A stretch of 64,000 nucleotides of DNA, from contig CP181261.1 of assembly GCA_047833665.1 (NCBI GenBank), positions 1,178,001-1,242,000 on the forward strand, given 5' to 3'. Position 1 is the stretch's first letter, and every line of letters begins with the position of its first letter. Positions 1 through 12,236 of the stretch are shown here, in pieces. The notes beneath the pieces are model-generated. The model was not told where the DNA came from, did not search any database, and was given only the letters and a program-made list of their open reading frames with translations. This DNA is from Caproicibacter sp047833665. Its GTDB lineage: Bacteria > Bacillota > Clostridia > Oscillospirales > Acutalibacteraceae. The translations under genes were made by a program, and so were the position numbers.

Positions 1-1
1 T

Positions 2-409
2 GCGGAAATGAATGTGCCGCCGTCACGCAAAGCACGCATTTCCATTGATACTATGTCGCAGGAGACATTCAAAGCCGGTTCCGCAATTCTGGAACGTCTT
101 GCCTACGCGAGCCATGTGGAAGTTGGCACAGATATCAATATTCCGGATGCGGTCATGATTGTTACGCCGGACGCCAAAGTCCTGATTCCTATGGATGAAC
201 TGGTCGACCGTAAAGCGGAAAAGGCCCGTTTAACGAAAGAACTGGAGTCGGCGAAAAAGCAGCTTGCAACTGCCGAGGCTAAGCTAAAGAACGAAAAATT
301 CCTAACCAAAGCTCCTGCAAATGTTGTGGAAGGCGTGCGCCAAAATGCCGCAAAATTGAAAGATCATATTGCACTGATCCAGTCTTCGCTGGAGTCCTTA
401 AAAGCGTAA
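2..409 (+). CDS. valS: Valyl-tRNA synthetase, C-terminal part (partial at window edge)
   Basis: This is the 3' end of a class I aminoacyl-tRNA synthetase that charges tRNA-Val. The reading frame is open from the window edge, so the visible part is about 135 residues. It begins with the MNVPPS stretch typical of the late ValRS anticodon-binding region. It ends with the valine-specific C-terminal coiled-coil arm: about 70 residues rich in Lys, Glu and Ala (positions ~65-133), which in this family contacts the tRNA elbow. A strong hairpin terminator follows, so the gene appears to end its transcript. The catalytic HIGH and KMSKS motifs lie outside the window. Identity rests on the C-terminal arm and the MNVPPS motif, both seen directly. 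Confidence 0.88.
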   Translation, partial: AEMNVPPSRKARISIDTMSQETFKAGSAILERLAYASHVEVGTDINIPDAVMIVTPDAKVLIPMDELVDRKAEKARLTKELESAKKQLATAEAKLKNEKFLTKAPANVVEGVRQNAAKLKDHIALIQSSLESLKA

Positions 410-450
410 TATATAACCTGCCTGCTGTATGCCGCAGCGGTGCAGGAAAG

Positions 451-487
451 ACTCGGGAGTATCATCGTTGATACTCCCGGTTTTCTG
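451..487 (+). terminator. Intrinsic terminator after valS
   Basis: A 10-bp perfect stem, GGGAGTATCA paired with TGATACTCCC, has a short loop and is followed by a T-rich tract. It lies between the valS stop and the folC start, so folC would need its own promoter or readthrough. Confidence 0.85.
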
Positions 488-505
488 TAAAAGGATGCAT
501 ATTAT

Positions 506-1801
506 ATGACTTATGAAGAAATTTTATACCGTATCGAGGCCCTTCATCAGTTCGGCCCACGTCCCGGGCTGGAACGTATCGGCAAACTGATGGACAAGTT
601 GGGAAATCCGCAGAATGACCTGCGTTTTATTCATGTAGCGGGAACTAACGGAAAAGGAACAACCTGTACGCTCCTTGCTTCCGTTTTGCACTGTGCGGGT
701 TACCGAACGGGGCTGTTTGTTTCACCGCATGTGGCGGATTTCCGCGAAAGACTGCAAATTGACGGTCAAATGATTGCAAAGGAAGAACTTGTTTCCCTTG
801 CAGACCGCGTATTTCCTATCATTCGGGAAATGGAACTGCAAGGGGATGGTGTCACAGAGTTTGAAGCTGTCACTGCTATGGCACTTTTGTGGTATGCTCA
901 AAAAAAATGCGACATCGTTGTTCTCGAGGTCGGGCTTGGCGGCCGTTTGGATGCGACCAATATTATTCCAACTCCATTGGTGTCGGTCATTACCTCTATT
1001 TCTCTCGACCACACCAAAATTTTGGGGGATACCGTTGAACAAATCGCCTATGAGAAATGCGGAATCATTAAAGAAAATGGTGTGACTGTCAGTTATCCGA
1101 GTCAGGATATAAAAGCTTTGAAAGTGATCCGCAAAATTGCGGCAGAACGCAGTAATCGTTTTGTCGATGCTGGTCATGCGGGAGTAGCGGAGATTTTTGC
1201 CGGCCTTGGAGGAACGGAACTTCTTTGGCATCATGTTCGGCTAAAACTTCCATTTTTGGGAAGGCATCAGGTGAAGAATGCGGCAACCGCACTTTCCGTA
1301 TTGAATGTATTGCGGGAAATGGGATACACAATTTCGAATGAATCCATTCAACAAGGATTCTCCGATGCAGTGCTGCCTGCTCGGTTTGAGGTTCTGTCCC
1401 ATTCTCCGATTGTGATTCTGGACGGGGCGCATAATCCGGCAGGCACTGCAGCTTTGGCAAAAACAATCCGCCGTTATCTTGCAGGAAGAGATATTGTCGC
1501 CGTGATGGGAATGCTGCAGGACAAGGATGTGGATACTGCTTTGAGAAATTTATCCGGGCTGTTTTCCTGCGTTATCACAACGGAGCCGCCAAGCCCTCGC
1601 GCTTTACCTGCCGATGCGTTGGCTCAACGTTGGCATCAGCTTGGTACTTGTGCGGAACCGGCGGCGGGATATGATGCTGCGCTGCGGATGGCGGATGAAA
1701 GGATAAAGCCCGGCGGCGCTGTTGTAATCTGCGGTTCTCTCTATCTTGCAGGGGAACTGCGTTTCCGTGCGCTCCAATTTTGGAATCAATCGGGAAAATA
1801 A
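506..1801 (+). CDS. folC: Bifunctional folylpolyglutamate synthase/dihydrofolate synthase
   Basis: This Mur-ligase-family enzyme adds glutamate to folates, and in bacteria often also joins dihydropteroate to glutamate, using ATP in the cytoplasm. The 431 residues match the family length. A P-loop, AGTNGKGTT, lies near residue 45. The central ligase domain includes the LEVGLGGRLDATN motif near residue 140, and the C-terminal domain carries LDGAHNP near residue 306. The ATG start lies about 20 nt past the valS terminator. The valS-folC neighbourhood is common in Firmicutes. The gene is followed by its own terminator before the sporulation operon. No defect is visible. Confidence 0.93.
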   Translation: MTYEEILYRIEALHQFGPRPGLERIGKLMDKLGNPQNDLRFIHVAGTNGKGTTCTLLASVLHCAGYRTGLFVSPHVADFRERLQIDGQMIAKEELVSLADRVFPIIREMELQGDGVTEFEAVTAMALLWYAQKKCDIVVLEVGLGGRLDATNIIPTPLVSVITSISLDHTKILGDTVEQIAYEKCGIIKENGVTVSYPSQDIKALKVIRKIAAERSNRFVDAGHAGVAEIFAGLGGTELLWHHVRLKLPFLGRHQVKNAATALSVLNVLREMGYTISNESIQQGFSDAVLPARFEVLSHSPIVILDGAHNPAGTAALAKTIRRYLAGRDIVAVMGMLQDKDVDTALRNLSGLFSCVITTEPPSPRALPADALAQRWHQLGTCAEPAAGYDAALRMADERIKPGGAVVICGSLYLAGELRFRALQFWNQSGK

Positions 1802-1836
1802 TGCTTGTCCGCAAAATTCGAGCAATATTTTAAACA

Positions 1837-1869
1837 AAATCCCTTATCTTTTTGATAAGGGATTTTTTT
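1837..1869 (+). terminator. Intrinsic terminator after folC
   Basis: AAATCCCTTATC pairs with GATAAGGGATTT around a T-rich loop, followed by a run of T. It separates folC from the sporulation operon. Confidence 0.85.
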
Positions 1870-1938
1870 CTGCCAATGCGAATAATCCATGCCAAAATGG
1901 GAATCATAAAGAATTCACTAAAAACAGGGGGCATTTAT

Positions 1939-2253
1939 ATGGGGGTCAGGCTGATTCTAAAGGAAGGAGTCCTGACAGCGATTCTAAGCGGAGAAATTGA
2001 TCATCATTCTGCAAGAGAGATACGTGGCGAAATTGATGAAACCGCATCCAGAATCAAACCGAAAAAACTTGTTCTGGATTTTTCATCGGTGCAATTCATG
2101 GATAGTTCCGGTATAGGACTCATTATGGGGCGCTGTAAACTGATGCAGCTTTTTGGCGGCACGGTGGAAATTGTCCATCTCCCGCCGAAAATTGAGAAGA
2201 TTGTTTCGCTTGCCGGATTAAACCAACTTTGCACCATCAAAAAGGGGGACTAA
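1939..2253 (+). CDS. spoIIAA: Anti-sigma F factor antagonist SpoIIAA
   Basis: This is the STAS-domain partner switch of forespore sigma F. Unphosphorylated SpoIIAA binds SpoIIAB and frees sigma F; SpoIIAB phosphorylates it to switch it off. The chosen ATG gives 104 residues and has an AGGGGG ribosome site about 8 nt upstream. The frame stays open 29 codons further upstream, but without a suitable ribosome site. The phospho-acceptor region FMDSSGIG is at residues 53-60; by family comparison Ser57 would be the target. It is first in the spoIIAA-spoIIAB-sigF operon, with 2 nt between its stop and the next start. Strong call by motif and operon order. Confidence 0.94.
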   Translation: MGVRLILKEGVLTAILSGEIDHHSAREIRGEIDETASRIKPKKLVLDFSSVQFMDSSGIGLIMGRCKLMQLFGGTVEIVHLPPKIEKIVSLAGLNQLCTIKKGD

Positions 2254-2255
2254 AG

Positions 2256-2699
2256 ATGAAGCCTGTTAATGAGATGTCGGTTTCGTTTTTAAGCTGTTCA
2301 TCTAACGAGGCATTTGCTCGCGCTGTCGTTGCGGCGTTTGTTGCACAGCTGGATCCCACTGTGGATGAACTCTGCGATATAAAAACCGCGGTTTCGGAAG
2401 CAGTGACAAATTGTATTGTTCACGCTTATCGGAATACCATCGGAACGGTATACATAAAGTGCAAACTGTACGCGGATGGGAGAATAGTGGTTAAAGTTCG
2501 TGACAAAGGCTGCGGAATAGAAAATATCGAACAGGCGATGCAGCCGCTGTTTACAACGCAGGAAGGTGAGCGGGCAGGCTTAGGTTTTGCCGTGATGCAA
2601 AGTTTTATGGACAAGCTCCATGTCAGTTCCAAACCGGGAAAGGGCACAACGGTAACCATGAAAAAGACGATCAGTCGTCGCCCACAGCAGAATGGATAG
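2256..2699 (+). CDS. spoIIAB: Anti-sigma F factor / serine kinase SpoIIAB
   Basis: This GHKL-fold protein holds sigma F inactive and phosphorylates SpoIIAA with ATP. The chosen start, preceded by AAAGGGGG, gives 147 residues, the usual size. The N box (SEAVTNCIVHAY), G1 box (DKGCGI) and G2 box (GLGFAVM) are all present and in order. The last 8 nt overlap the start of sigF (ATGGATAG), suggesting translational coupling, which would help keep anti-sigma and sigma factor in balance. The frame extends 9 codons upstream into spoIIAA but lacks a better ribosome site. Confidence 0.95.
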   Translation: MKPVNEMSVSFLSCSSNEAFARAVVAAFVAQLDPTVDELCDIKTAVSEAVTNCIVHAYRNTIGTVYIKCKLYADGRIVVKVRDKGCGIENIEQAMQPLFTTQEGERAGLGFAVMQSFMDKLHVSSKPGKGTTVTMKKTISRRPQQNG

Positions 2700-3342
2700 G
2701 GAACAGGCGGTTCGGGAGAATATTGGACTTGTCCATTCCTGTGCAAGGCATTTTCGCGGACGCGGCATTGAGTACGATGATTTGTTTCAGGCGGGATGCC
2801 TAGGCCTTGTGAAAGCAATCGATCACTTTGACCCGAATCGCGGAGTTAAATTTTCTACATATGCGGTTCCTGTGATACTTGGGGAAATTCGCCGATTGTT
2901 CCGTGACGGCGGTGCTATCAAAATCGGGCGGGGGCTTAAGGAACTTTCCCTTCGTGCAACGCGGCTTTCCGCAGAATTTGCAGAACGCGAGGGACGTTCT
3001 CCAACGGTGCAGGAACTGGCCGATTTGCTGGATGTGGAACCGGAACAGGCTGCAGAAGCATTGGGTGCAGCGCAAGTGCCATTATCACTTACTGCGGCGG
3101 ATGATGATGGCGGAGGCCAAATCGATATTGGTGTGGAAGCTGTCGATGACAAAATTGCGGAATTGCTGTCTCTTAAGCAGGTTGTAACAGAATTGGAGCC
3201 GCGGGATCGCAGTATCATCATTTTTCGCTATTTTCAGAATCGCACGCAGACAGAAACGGCTAACGCATTGGGCATGACACAGGTTCAGGTTTCAAGGAGA
3301 GAAAAGAAAATCCTCAAAGAGCTGCAGCTTAAACTGTCATAG
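2692..3342 (+). CDS. sigF: RNA polymerase sporulation sigma factor F
   Basis: This forespore-specific sigma-70-family factor is 216 residues. Region 2 is clear (YDDLFQAGCLGLVKAIDHF, residues ~25-43, and FSTYAVPVILGEIRR for DNA melting and promoter contact). A region 3 follows, then region 4 with a helix-turn-helix near the C-terminus (FQNRTQTETANALGMTQVQVSR). It overlaps the spoIIAB stop by 8 nt. It is the last gene of the operon and is followed by a terminator shared with convergent metA. Sigma G is the closest alternative, but the spoIIAA-spoIIAB context settles the assignment. Confidence 0.95.
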   Translation: MDREQAVRENIGLVHSCARHFRGRGIEYDDLFQAGCLGLVKAIDHFDPNRGVKFSTYAVPVILGEIRRLFRDGGAIKIGRGLKELSLRATRLSAEFAEREGRSPTVQELADLLDVEPEQAAEALGAAQVPLSLTAADDDGGGQIDIGVEAVDDKIAELLSLKQVVTELEPRDRSIIIFRYFQNRTQTETANALGMTQVQVSRREKKILKELQLKLS

Positions 3343-3344
3343 AA

Positions 3345-3384
3345 AAACCGGGAAGCAGATTTGTGTTCTGCATCCCGGTTTATT
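3345..3384. terminator. Bidirectional terminator between sigF and metA
   Basis: AACCGGGAAGCAGA pairs imperfectly with TCTGCATCCCGGTT. A-rich sequence lies on the left and T-rich sequence on the right, so the hairpin can serve both convergent genes. Confidence 0.8.
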
Positions 3385-3395
3385 ATTATTTATGT

Positions 3396-4325
3396 TTATT
3401 CTCCGGAAATATCTTTAATATCATAAGGAGTTTGCTGATACACATAATAATTTAGCCAGTTCGAAAACATCAGGCTTGCGTGACTGCGCCAAACAAATGG
3501 AGGTTCCTTTGTGACATCATTTTCCGGGAAATAATTTTTAGGCATTTCGGGCTGTAAACCTTTTTCCAAATCACGCAAATATTCTCGTTTTAGAGTATCG
3601 CGGTCGTATTCCTCATGCCCGGTGACAAAAAATTGACGCCCATTTTTTGCGGCAATGATATGGGGGCCCGCTTCGTCTGATTCAGTTAAAATTTCAAGTT
3701 CCGGGTGAATCAAGATATCTTCGCGGCGAGTTTCCGAATAACGAGAATGAGGAGCCCAGAACTCATCGTCAAATCCGCGTACCAGAGGATGAAGGGGCAG
3801 ACGGACGCTGTGCATAAAAATTCCGGAAATTTTTTTGGGCAGAAGATATTTGGGTATACCGTAATGATAATATAAACCTGCCTGCGCTCCCCAGCAAATA
3901 TGCATGGTGGAGTAAACATTATGTCGGCTCCATGCCATAATATCACAAAGTTCCGGCCAGTAATCGACTTCTTCAAATGGAAGCTTTTCAACCGGCGCAC
4001 CTGTTATAATCATTCCGTCAAATTTTTGATCCTTTAATTGTGAAAATGTTTTATAAAATGTATTTAAATGGGTCTGCGGCGTGTTTTTAGAAAAATGAGA
4101 GGCCATTTGCATGAGTTCCACATCTACTTGAAGCGGTGTATTGCTAAGTTGACGCAAAAGTTGGGTCTCTGTTTCGATTTTTGTCGGCATGAGATTTAAA
4201 ATGACAATTTTGAGAGGACGGATGTCTTGACTCATCGCGCGTTTTTGGGTCATGACAAAAATGTTTTCCGCTTCGAGAATGTGGCGGGCAGGAAGTGAAT
4301 CCTGTATTCTAATAGGCAAACCCAA
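3396..4325 (-). CDS. metA: Homoserine O-acetyltransferase (MetA family)
   Basis: This enzyme activates homoserine by O-acylation, the first committed step of methionine synthesis. It is 309 residues with MetA hallmarks: the LNLMPTKIETETQ segment near residue 43 and the catalytic-cysteine region HICWGAQAG near residue 143. Residue 113 is Glu within GAPVE. It aligns with E. coli position 111, where Gly marks succinyl-CoA use and Glu marks acetyl-CoA use, so acetyl-CoA is the likely donor despite the usual database name homoserine succinyltransferase. A promoter lies 43 nt upstream. The leader is too short for an S-box or T-box, unlike metNIQ further on. Confidence 0.92.
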   Translation of the reverse strand: MGLPIRIQDSLPARHILEAENIFVMTQKRAMSQDIRPLKIVILNLMPTKIETETQLLRQLSNTPLQVDVELMQMASHFSKNTPQTHLNTFYKTFSQLKDQKFDGMIITGAPVEKLPFEEVDYWPELCDIMAWSRHNVYSTMHICWGAQAGLYYHYGIPKYLLPKKISGIFMHSVRLPLHPLVRGFDDEFWAPHSRYSETRREDILIHPELEILTESDEAGPHIIAAKNGRQFFVTGHEEYDRDTLKREYLRDLEKGLQPEMPKNYFPENDVTKEPPFVWRSHASLMFSNWLNYYVYQQTPYDIKDISGE

Positions 4326-4367
4326 TTCCCCCTTTATATTACCAATTTGTAAAAAGCTTGTGTTCCA

Positions 4368-4395
4368 TTATAGCAAACCGACGATATTGCTGCAA
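4368..4395 (-). promoter_or_regulatory. Sigma-A type promoter of metA
   Basis: On the minus strand, TTGCAG and TATAAT are separated by 17 nt. The predicted leader before metA is only about 35-40 nt, leaving no room for a riboswitch. Confidence 0.6.
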
Positions 4396-4443
4396 GAAAA
4401 GATATAATCCAAATAAAAAAGTAAAAAAAAGCTCAAAAAGGCG

Positions 4444-4472
4444 TTGACAACTGAAAGAATACATGATATTAT
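4444..4472 (+). promoter_or_regulatory. rRNA operon promoter
   Basis: A consensus TTGACA is followed after 17 nt by TATTAT, about 270 nt before mature 16S. An A/T-rich stretch directly upstream (AAAAAAGTAAAAAAAAGCTC region) resembles an UP element. Confidence 0.7.
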
Positions 4473-4555
4473 ATTGAAGCCGTCGAAACACGGGACAAAA
4501 TGAACAGCTGATTGCTGAGAGTTAAATCGATTTTGTTCTTTTCGGCGGATTGGGA

Positions 4556-4574
4556 CCTTGAAAATTAAACAACG
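4556..4574 (+). other. 16S rRNA processing stem, 5' arm
   Basis: These 19 nt are complementary, with one mismatch, to 6331-6349 downstream of 16S. In bacteria such flanking arms pair to form the RNase III-type processing stem that releases pre-16S. Confidence 0.75.
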
Positions 4575-4743
4575 AGAGAAGAAGAGGAACCCGTAAAGGA
4601 CGAGAGTGAAAAGTACTTTCGGACGAAAGAGAAGGACAACTCTTTTGAAAAAAACCGAAGCGATACGTCAGAGTATCGGAGCGAGAAAGAGCCAAAGAGC
4701 TCTAAGATAGATATAGACGCCGAAAGGCGAGTATATACCATAT

Positions 4744-6263
<1,520 letters not shown>

Positions 6264-6330
6264 TGGAGAAAAGGACAGACGGAAGGTTTGTTCTAATCCA
6301 AGGTCAGTTACGGAAAACTCTTCTTTGAAT

Positions 6331-6349
6331 CGTTGTTTAATTTTGAAGG
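6331..6349 (+). other. 16S rRNA processing stem, 3' arm
   Basis: This arm pairs with 4556-4574, with one mismatch, to enclose the 16S precursor. Confidence 0.75.
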
Positions 6350-6440
6350 CCCCAAAAGCTTTCGGAAACGGAAGCGAAAAGAGTCTTCAAGAAGTGGAGT
6401 CGAGAACGACCAACAGTTGAATAGAGCTCCTGAGAGATAT

Positions 6441-6516
6441 GGGGGTATAGCTCAGCTGGGAGAGCGCCTGCTTTGCAAGCAGGAGGTCAACGGTTCGATC
6501 CCGTTTATCTCCACCA
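6441..6516 (+). tRNA. tRNA-Ala (anticodon TGC)
   Basis: A cloverleaf with acceptor stem GGGGGTA/TATCTCC, anticodon loop CTTTGCAAG (TGC) and a T-loop GGTTCGATCC. The 3' CCA is encoded. It lies in the 16S-23S spacer together with tRNA-Ile, as in many rRNA operons. Confidence 0.96.
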
Positions 6517-6648
6517 GCGGACGAAGTCCGCGGTTACGAACGCGCTGGAGCGAAAAGACAACAGACGCGGAAAGGACCGCAGAGTAAGTCCCAAAGAACG
6601 GCTATTGTGGCTGCAGTAACACCGGATAGCCTCGATGCCGGGAAATAT

Positions 6649-6725
<77 letters not shown>

Positions 6726-6838
6726 CGGGTAACACCCGAGGGCAACCTTGGAGTGTAGGGCAATCATAAAGGTATTGCCAAAGCCCAAAATAAGAAGTAC
6801 ATATGATATTGGAAAGGATATTGTATGTGAGGTCGTAC

Positions 6839-6856
6839 CTTGAAAACTGAATAAAG
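6839..6856 (+). other. 23S rRNA processing stem, 5' arm
   Basis: CTTGAAAACTGAATAAAG is complementary to 9809-9826 downstream of 23S with one G-T pair, forming the expected pre-23S processing stem. Confidence 0.75.
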
Positions 6857-6931
6857 CGAGAAGCAGATAAAGAGAGAAAGTAGTTATTCTAATATATTAG
6901 GGAACTACAATTTAGAAGAACCAAAATCACA

Positions 6932-9763
<2,832 letters not shown>

Positions 9764-9808
9764 TATTCTTTGGTTCATCTCTTCCTTTTCTCTCCTTTCC
9801 TGCTTTAC

Positions 9809-9826
9809 CTTTATTCAGTTTTCAGG
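9809..9826 (+). other. 23S rRNA processing stem, 3' arm
   Basis: Complementary to 6839-6856. The pyrimidine-rich stretch just before it (TCTCTCCTTTCCTGC) can extend the pairing with the purine-rich 5' flank. Confidence 0.75.
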
Positions 9827-9888
9827 GTATGAGTCCTGAAAGAGAAAAGATAGTATAAAAGGTGTTAGCGCCGGAGAAGCTGACGTAT

Positions 9889-9964
9889 GCACCATTAGCT
9901 CAGTTGGTAGAGCACCTGACTCTTAATCAGGGTGTCCCGGGTTCGAGTCCCTGATGGTGCACCA
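9889..9964 (+). tRNA. tRNA-Lys (anticodon CTT)
   Basis: Acceptor stem GCACCAT pairs with ATGGTGC. Anticodon stem-loop CCTGA-CTCTTAA-TCAGG gives CTT, and CCA is encoded. It lies between 23S and 5S. Confidence 0.95.
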
Positions 9965-10027
9965 AAGGTAAGTCGGAAAGGGGTCAGGGACCCTGACCTC
10001 CGGGCCGGCTGTAAAGGTAAGGATTAT

Positions 10028-10102
10028 GGCTCGTTGGTCAAGCGGTTAAGACATCGGCCTCTCACGCCGGTAACGGGGGTTCGATTCCCCCACGAGTCAC
10101 CA
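10028..10102 (+). tRNA. tRNA-Glu (anticodon CTC)
   Basis: Acceptor stem GGCTCGT pairs with ACGAGTC. The anticodon loop CTCTCAC gives CTC, and CCA is encoded. Second tRNA inserted between 23S and 5S. Confidence 0.94.
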
Positions 10103-10136
10103 GTGTTATGATTGACAATAAAATAAGTTAGATATA

Positions 10137-10251
10137 GTTGGTGCCGATTGCGATGAGGGTACACCCGTTCCCATACCGAACACGGAAGTTAAGCTCATCT
10201 GCGCCGAAGATACTTGGCTGGAAACGGCCTGGGACAATAGGTGGTGCCAAC
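10137..10251 (+). rRNA. rrf: 5S ribosomal RNA
   Basis: A 115-nt 5S gene. Its terminal helix pairs GTTGGTGCC with GGTGCCAAC, and the conserved internal segment ACCCGTTCCCATACCGAACA is present. It is separated from 23S by two tRNA genes rather than following it directly. Confidence 0.95.
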
Positions 10252-10260
10252 ATTGTATAT

Positions 10261-10336
10261 TCCTCGTTAGCTCAGCCGGTAGAGCATGCGGCTGTTAACC
10301 GCAGGGTCGTTGGTTCGAGTCCAACACGGGGAGCCA
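10261..10336 (+). tRNA. tRNA-Asn (anticodon GTT)
   Basis: Acceptor stem TCCTCGT pairs with ACGGGGA, with a T-G pair. The anticodon stem-loop TGCGG-CTGTTAA-CCGCA gives GTT, and CCA is encoded. Last gene of the rRNA operon. Confidence 0.95.
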
Positions 10337-10337
10337 T

Positions 10338-10372
10338 AAAGGATCGTCCACAAAAATGGACGATCCTTTTTT
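10338..10372 (+). terminator. Intrinsic terminator of the rRNA operon
   Basis: A 13-bp perfect stem (AAAGGATCGTCCA with TGGACGATCCTTT) has a 6-nt loop and a T-run. An ISL3 end begins 8 nt after it. Confidence 0.93.
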
Positions 10373-10379
10373 ATGTCTA

Positions 10380-10823
10380 GGCTCTATGTCAATAGTTGGG
10401 GTCACCCAAAATGGAAACACCGAATGGAGCGGCGTTAAGCTGCTCCATTTTTCGTTGAATGATGGAACATATGAAGAATGCGATTGCGGAAGCGACGAAA
10501 ATTACGATAACCGTAGGCATTGCGTTTAAGAACCTTAATCTTGTTGTTAACCCCTTCGGTAAAAACCGTTGGTGTAAGAGCAATCAAACGAATTTAGAAT
10601 ACCTTTTGACCAGCGAATCATGGTATTTGCACAAGCAACAAATCTTGAAAGACCACTGTTTTGTGCGGCCATAATCCAATGAGACAGCGCTGTCCGTGCA
10701 GACACACTGTCAGAAGATTCAAGGACTTTGAAAACTGTTCTTTCAGAGAGTAGGCTGTCAGCAGACGATTGCCGGCATAGAGCATAAGATCGACCTGTTG
10801 CTTTTGCTCCGGAGTAAGGAATT
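10380..10823 (-). mobile_element. Truncated ISL3-family element
   Basis: The segment starts with the intact right-end inverted repeat GGCTCTATGTCAATAGTTGG and is the reverse complement of the 3' third of the ISL3 elements at 14743 and 24308. Homology stops at about 10823, so the left two thirds are missing. Its terminal bases match the 24308 copy, while an internal part near 10780 matches the 14743 copy better, so it is a separate lineage rather than a recent fragment of either. Confidence 0.9.
10435..10823 (-). pseudogene. ISL3 transposase remnant (C-terminal part)
   Basis: This corresponds to roughly the last 120 residues of the 399-residue ISL3 transposase. Compared with the intact copies it lacks one A in the run near 10732 (GAAAACTG against GAAAAACTG), which shifts the frame, and the N-terminal two thirds is deleted. 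It cannot encode a working transposase. Confidence 0.88.
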
Positions 10824-11031
10824 AAGTAAAGTCCGGGAAAGTTTAAAATCTGTGCTCGTGCCGGCTATGAGACTGCCAGTGAACGAGGATGCTGCCTTTT
10901 TACACAGCAAAATATTTTTTAGTTAGAAAATTAGTTTTCTGAAAAGATACTGCTCGCGTAAGATTTTATTTGTGCTGTGCATACCACGCGCTAATTCGGA
11001 AAATTATATATGTGTTAAACATCTTAAAGCT
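10824..11031. other. Intergenic stretch with no recognised gene
   Basis: About 200 nt between the ISL3 fragment and the IS481 target duplication. It is A/T-rich, with no open frame, tRNA-like fold or clear terminator that I could recognise. It may be debris from the deletion that truncated the ISL3 element. Confidence 0.4.
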
Positions 11032-11056
11032 GGAGCAACTTCGATTCCTCCATATT
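11032..11056 (+). repeat. Left 25-bp target duplication of IS481 copy A
   Basis: A 25-nt sequence starting GGAGCAACTTCG and ending CATATT, repeated exactly at 12119-12143 on the other side of the element. Confidence 0.93.
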
Positions 11057-12118
11057 TGTAGGTTTGTCAAACATATTGGACAGTATGGGATTGTAAAAAT
11101 TCAGAAGGAGATAACCAGTGAAGAGGACGCATCGGCATATTGTTAGAGCGGCGTAAGTAGATGGAAAGTTGGTTTTCAAAGTCAGCTAAGGAATAAAAAT
11201 GGTGTTTATTGTAAAAGCGTTTTTGGTCTTCGCGATGGCTGCGTTCCACTTTACCATTGTGCCTGGGCGTATAAGGCCGAATCAGTTTGTGCCGGATATG
11301 CAGTTGAGCTGCGGTGGCCTCAAAGAGTGTCAGCAAGTGTTTCTTTGACGGGGAAAAACGGTTGGTAAATTCAAAGCCATTGTCAGTTTGTATGCATTCC
11401 ACATGGACGCCGCGCCGAGCAAACCATTTGACAGCCCTTTTTAGAAAGTCAGCAGAAGAGTAGGTGCTCTGTTCAGGGTATGCAGCCAGAAAACGCAGCC
11501 GAGAAAATTCATCGATGGCTGTGTACTGAAAAAGCCGAAGCTCAGGGTCGGCAATACAGCGCTTTGGAACTACCTTTACATCGATCTGAATGCGCTCTCC
11601 GGGATATGTCATTTGCTCGTATGGCTTTGGCTGATATTTCTTCTTTGGTTTTGATTCTGGAAACATTCCCATTCGGCGCATTACACGGAACAGACTTTCC
11701 GGACATCGTGTGTATCCCCGCTTTTTTAACCGAGACCATAGTTCAATCATACCGAGGTCGGGATTTCTGCGCCGCATGTCGCGAATCAGCTTTAACTCGG
11801 CAGGTGTATGCTGGTTTGGATGACTGTGAGGCCTTCTAGACCGGCAAGCCAATGATTCTAATGTACCGTCATACCGGGCCATCCAGAAATAGATAAAGGA
11901 ACGGCTTTTGTTGTATTTTCGGCTCGCACGGCTAACACCGTACTTTTGAGCATAGATCATTATGGATTGCCTAAACTTCATATCTTGTGTTACACTATTC
12001 ATGCAGGAATGGACACTTCCTCTCGGTATGATTTGGTTGCGTAGCTTTATTTTACCCGATGTGTCCATTTCTGTATTTTATTTTTTCTCAACTGTCCAAT
12101 ATGTATTGTAGTCCTACA
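11057..12118 (-). mobile_element. IS481-type insertion sequence, copy A
   Basis: A 1,062-bp element with terminal inverted repeats, TGTAGG...CATATTGGACAG on the left and the related inverse CTGTCCAATATG...CCTACA on the right. It encodes one DDE transposase and is bounded by a perfect 25-bp direct repeat. The right duplication ends 4 nt before the -35 box of the rpsU promoter. Near-identical copies lie at 38362-40887 (interrupted) and 52631-53692. Confidence 0.92.
11067..12002 (-). CDS. IS481-type DDE transposase (copy A)
   Basis: The 311-residue integrase-like transposase opens with helix-turn-helix sequence for end binding (YAQKYGVSRASRKYNKSRSFIYFW). An rve-type catalytic core follows with Asp in RIQIDVKVV, Asp in QTDNGFEF and Glu in VERSHREDQ. 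The start is set at MNSVTQ, shared by all three copies; the frame is open 22 codons further up in this copy only. The stop lies 10 nt inside the element end. Differences from copies B and C are scattered substitutions, and the catalytic residues are kept. I call it IS481-type from the single-ORF layout and core motifs, but the long target duplication is not typical of that family. Confidence 0.88.
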   Translation of the reverse strand: MNSVTQDMKFRQSIMIYAQKYGVSRASRKYNKSRSFIYFWMARYDGTLESLACRSRRPHSHPNQHTPAELKLIRDMRRRNPDLGMIELWSRLKKRGYTRCPESLFRVMRRMGMFPESKPKKKYQPKPYEQMTYPGERIQIDVKVVPKRCIADPELRLFQYTAIDEFSRLRFLAAYPEQSTYSSADFLKRAVKWFARRGVHVECIQTDNGFEFTNRFSPSKKHLLTLFEATAAQLHIRHKLIRPYTPRHNGKVERSHREDQKRFYNKHHFYSLADFENQLSIYLRRSNNMPMRPLHWLSPSEFLQSHTVQYV

Positions 12119-12143
12119 GGAGCAACTTCGATTCCTCCATATT
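12119..12143 (+). repeat. Right 25-bp target duplication of IS481 copy A
   Basis: Exact copy of 11032-11056. It ends 4 nt before the TTGACA of the rpsU promoter. Confidence 0.93.
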
Positions 12144-12147
12144 TGAC

Positions 12148-12176
12148 TTGACAGATTACGGTAATAACTATATAAT
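12148..12176 (+). promoter_or_regulatory. Sigma-A promoter of rpsU
   Basis: Perfect TTGACA and TATAAT boxes with a 17-nt spacer, directly downstream of IS481 copy A. The promoter itself is untouched by the insertion. Confidence 0.85.
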
Positions 12177-12236
12177 ATATTATATGTAATATGACTTACA
12201 AAACCCCTGCCTTTCGGCGGATGGGAGGGAAGATAA

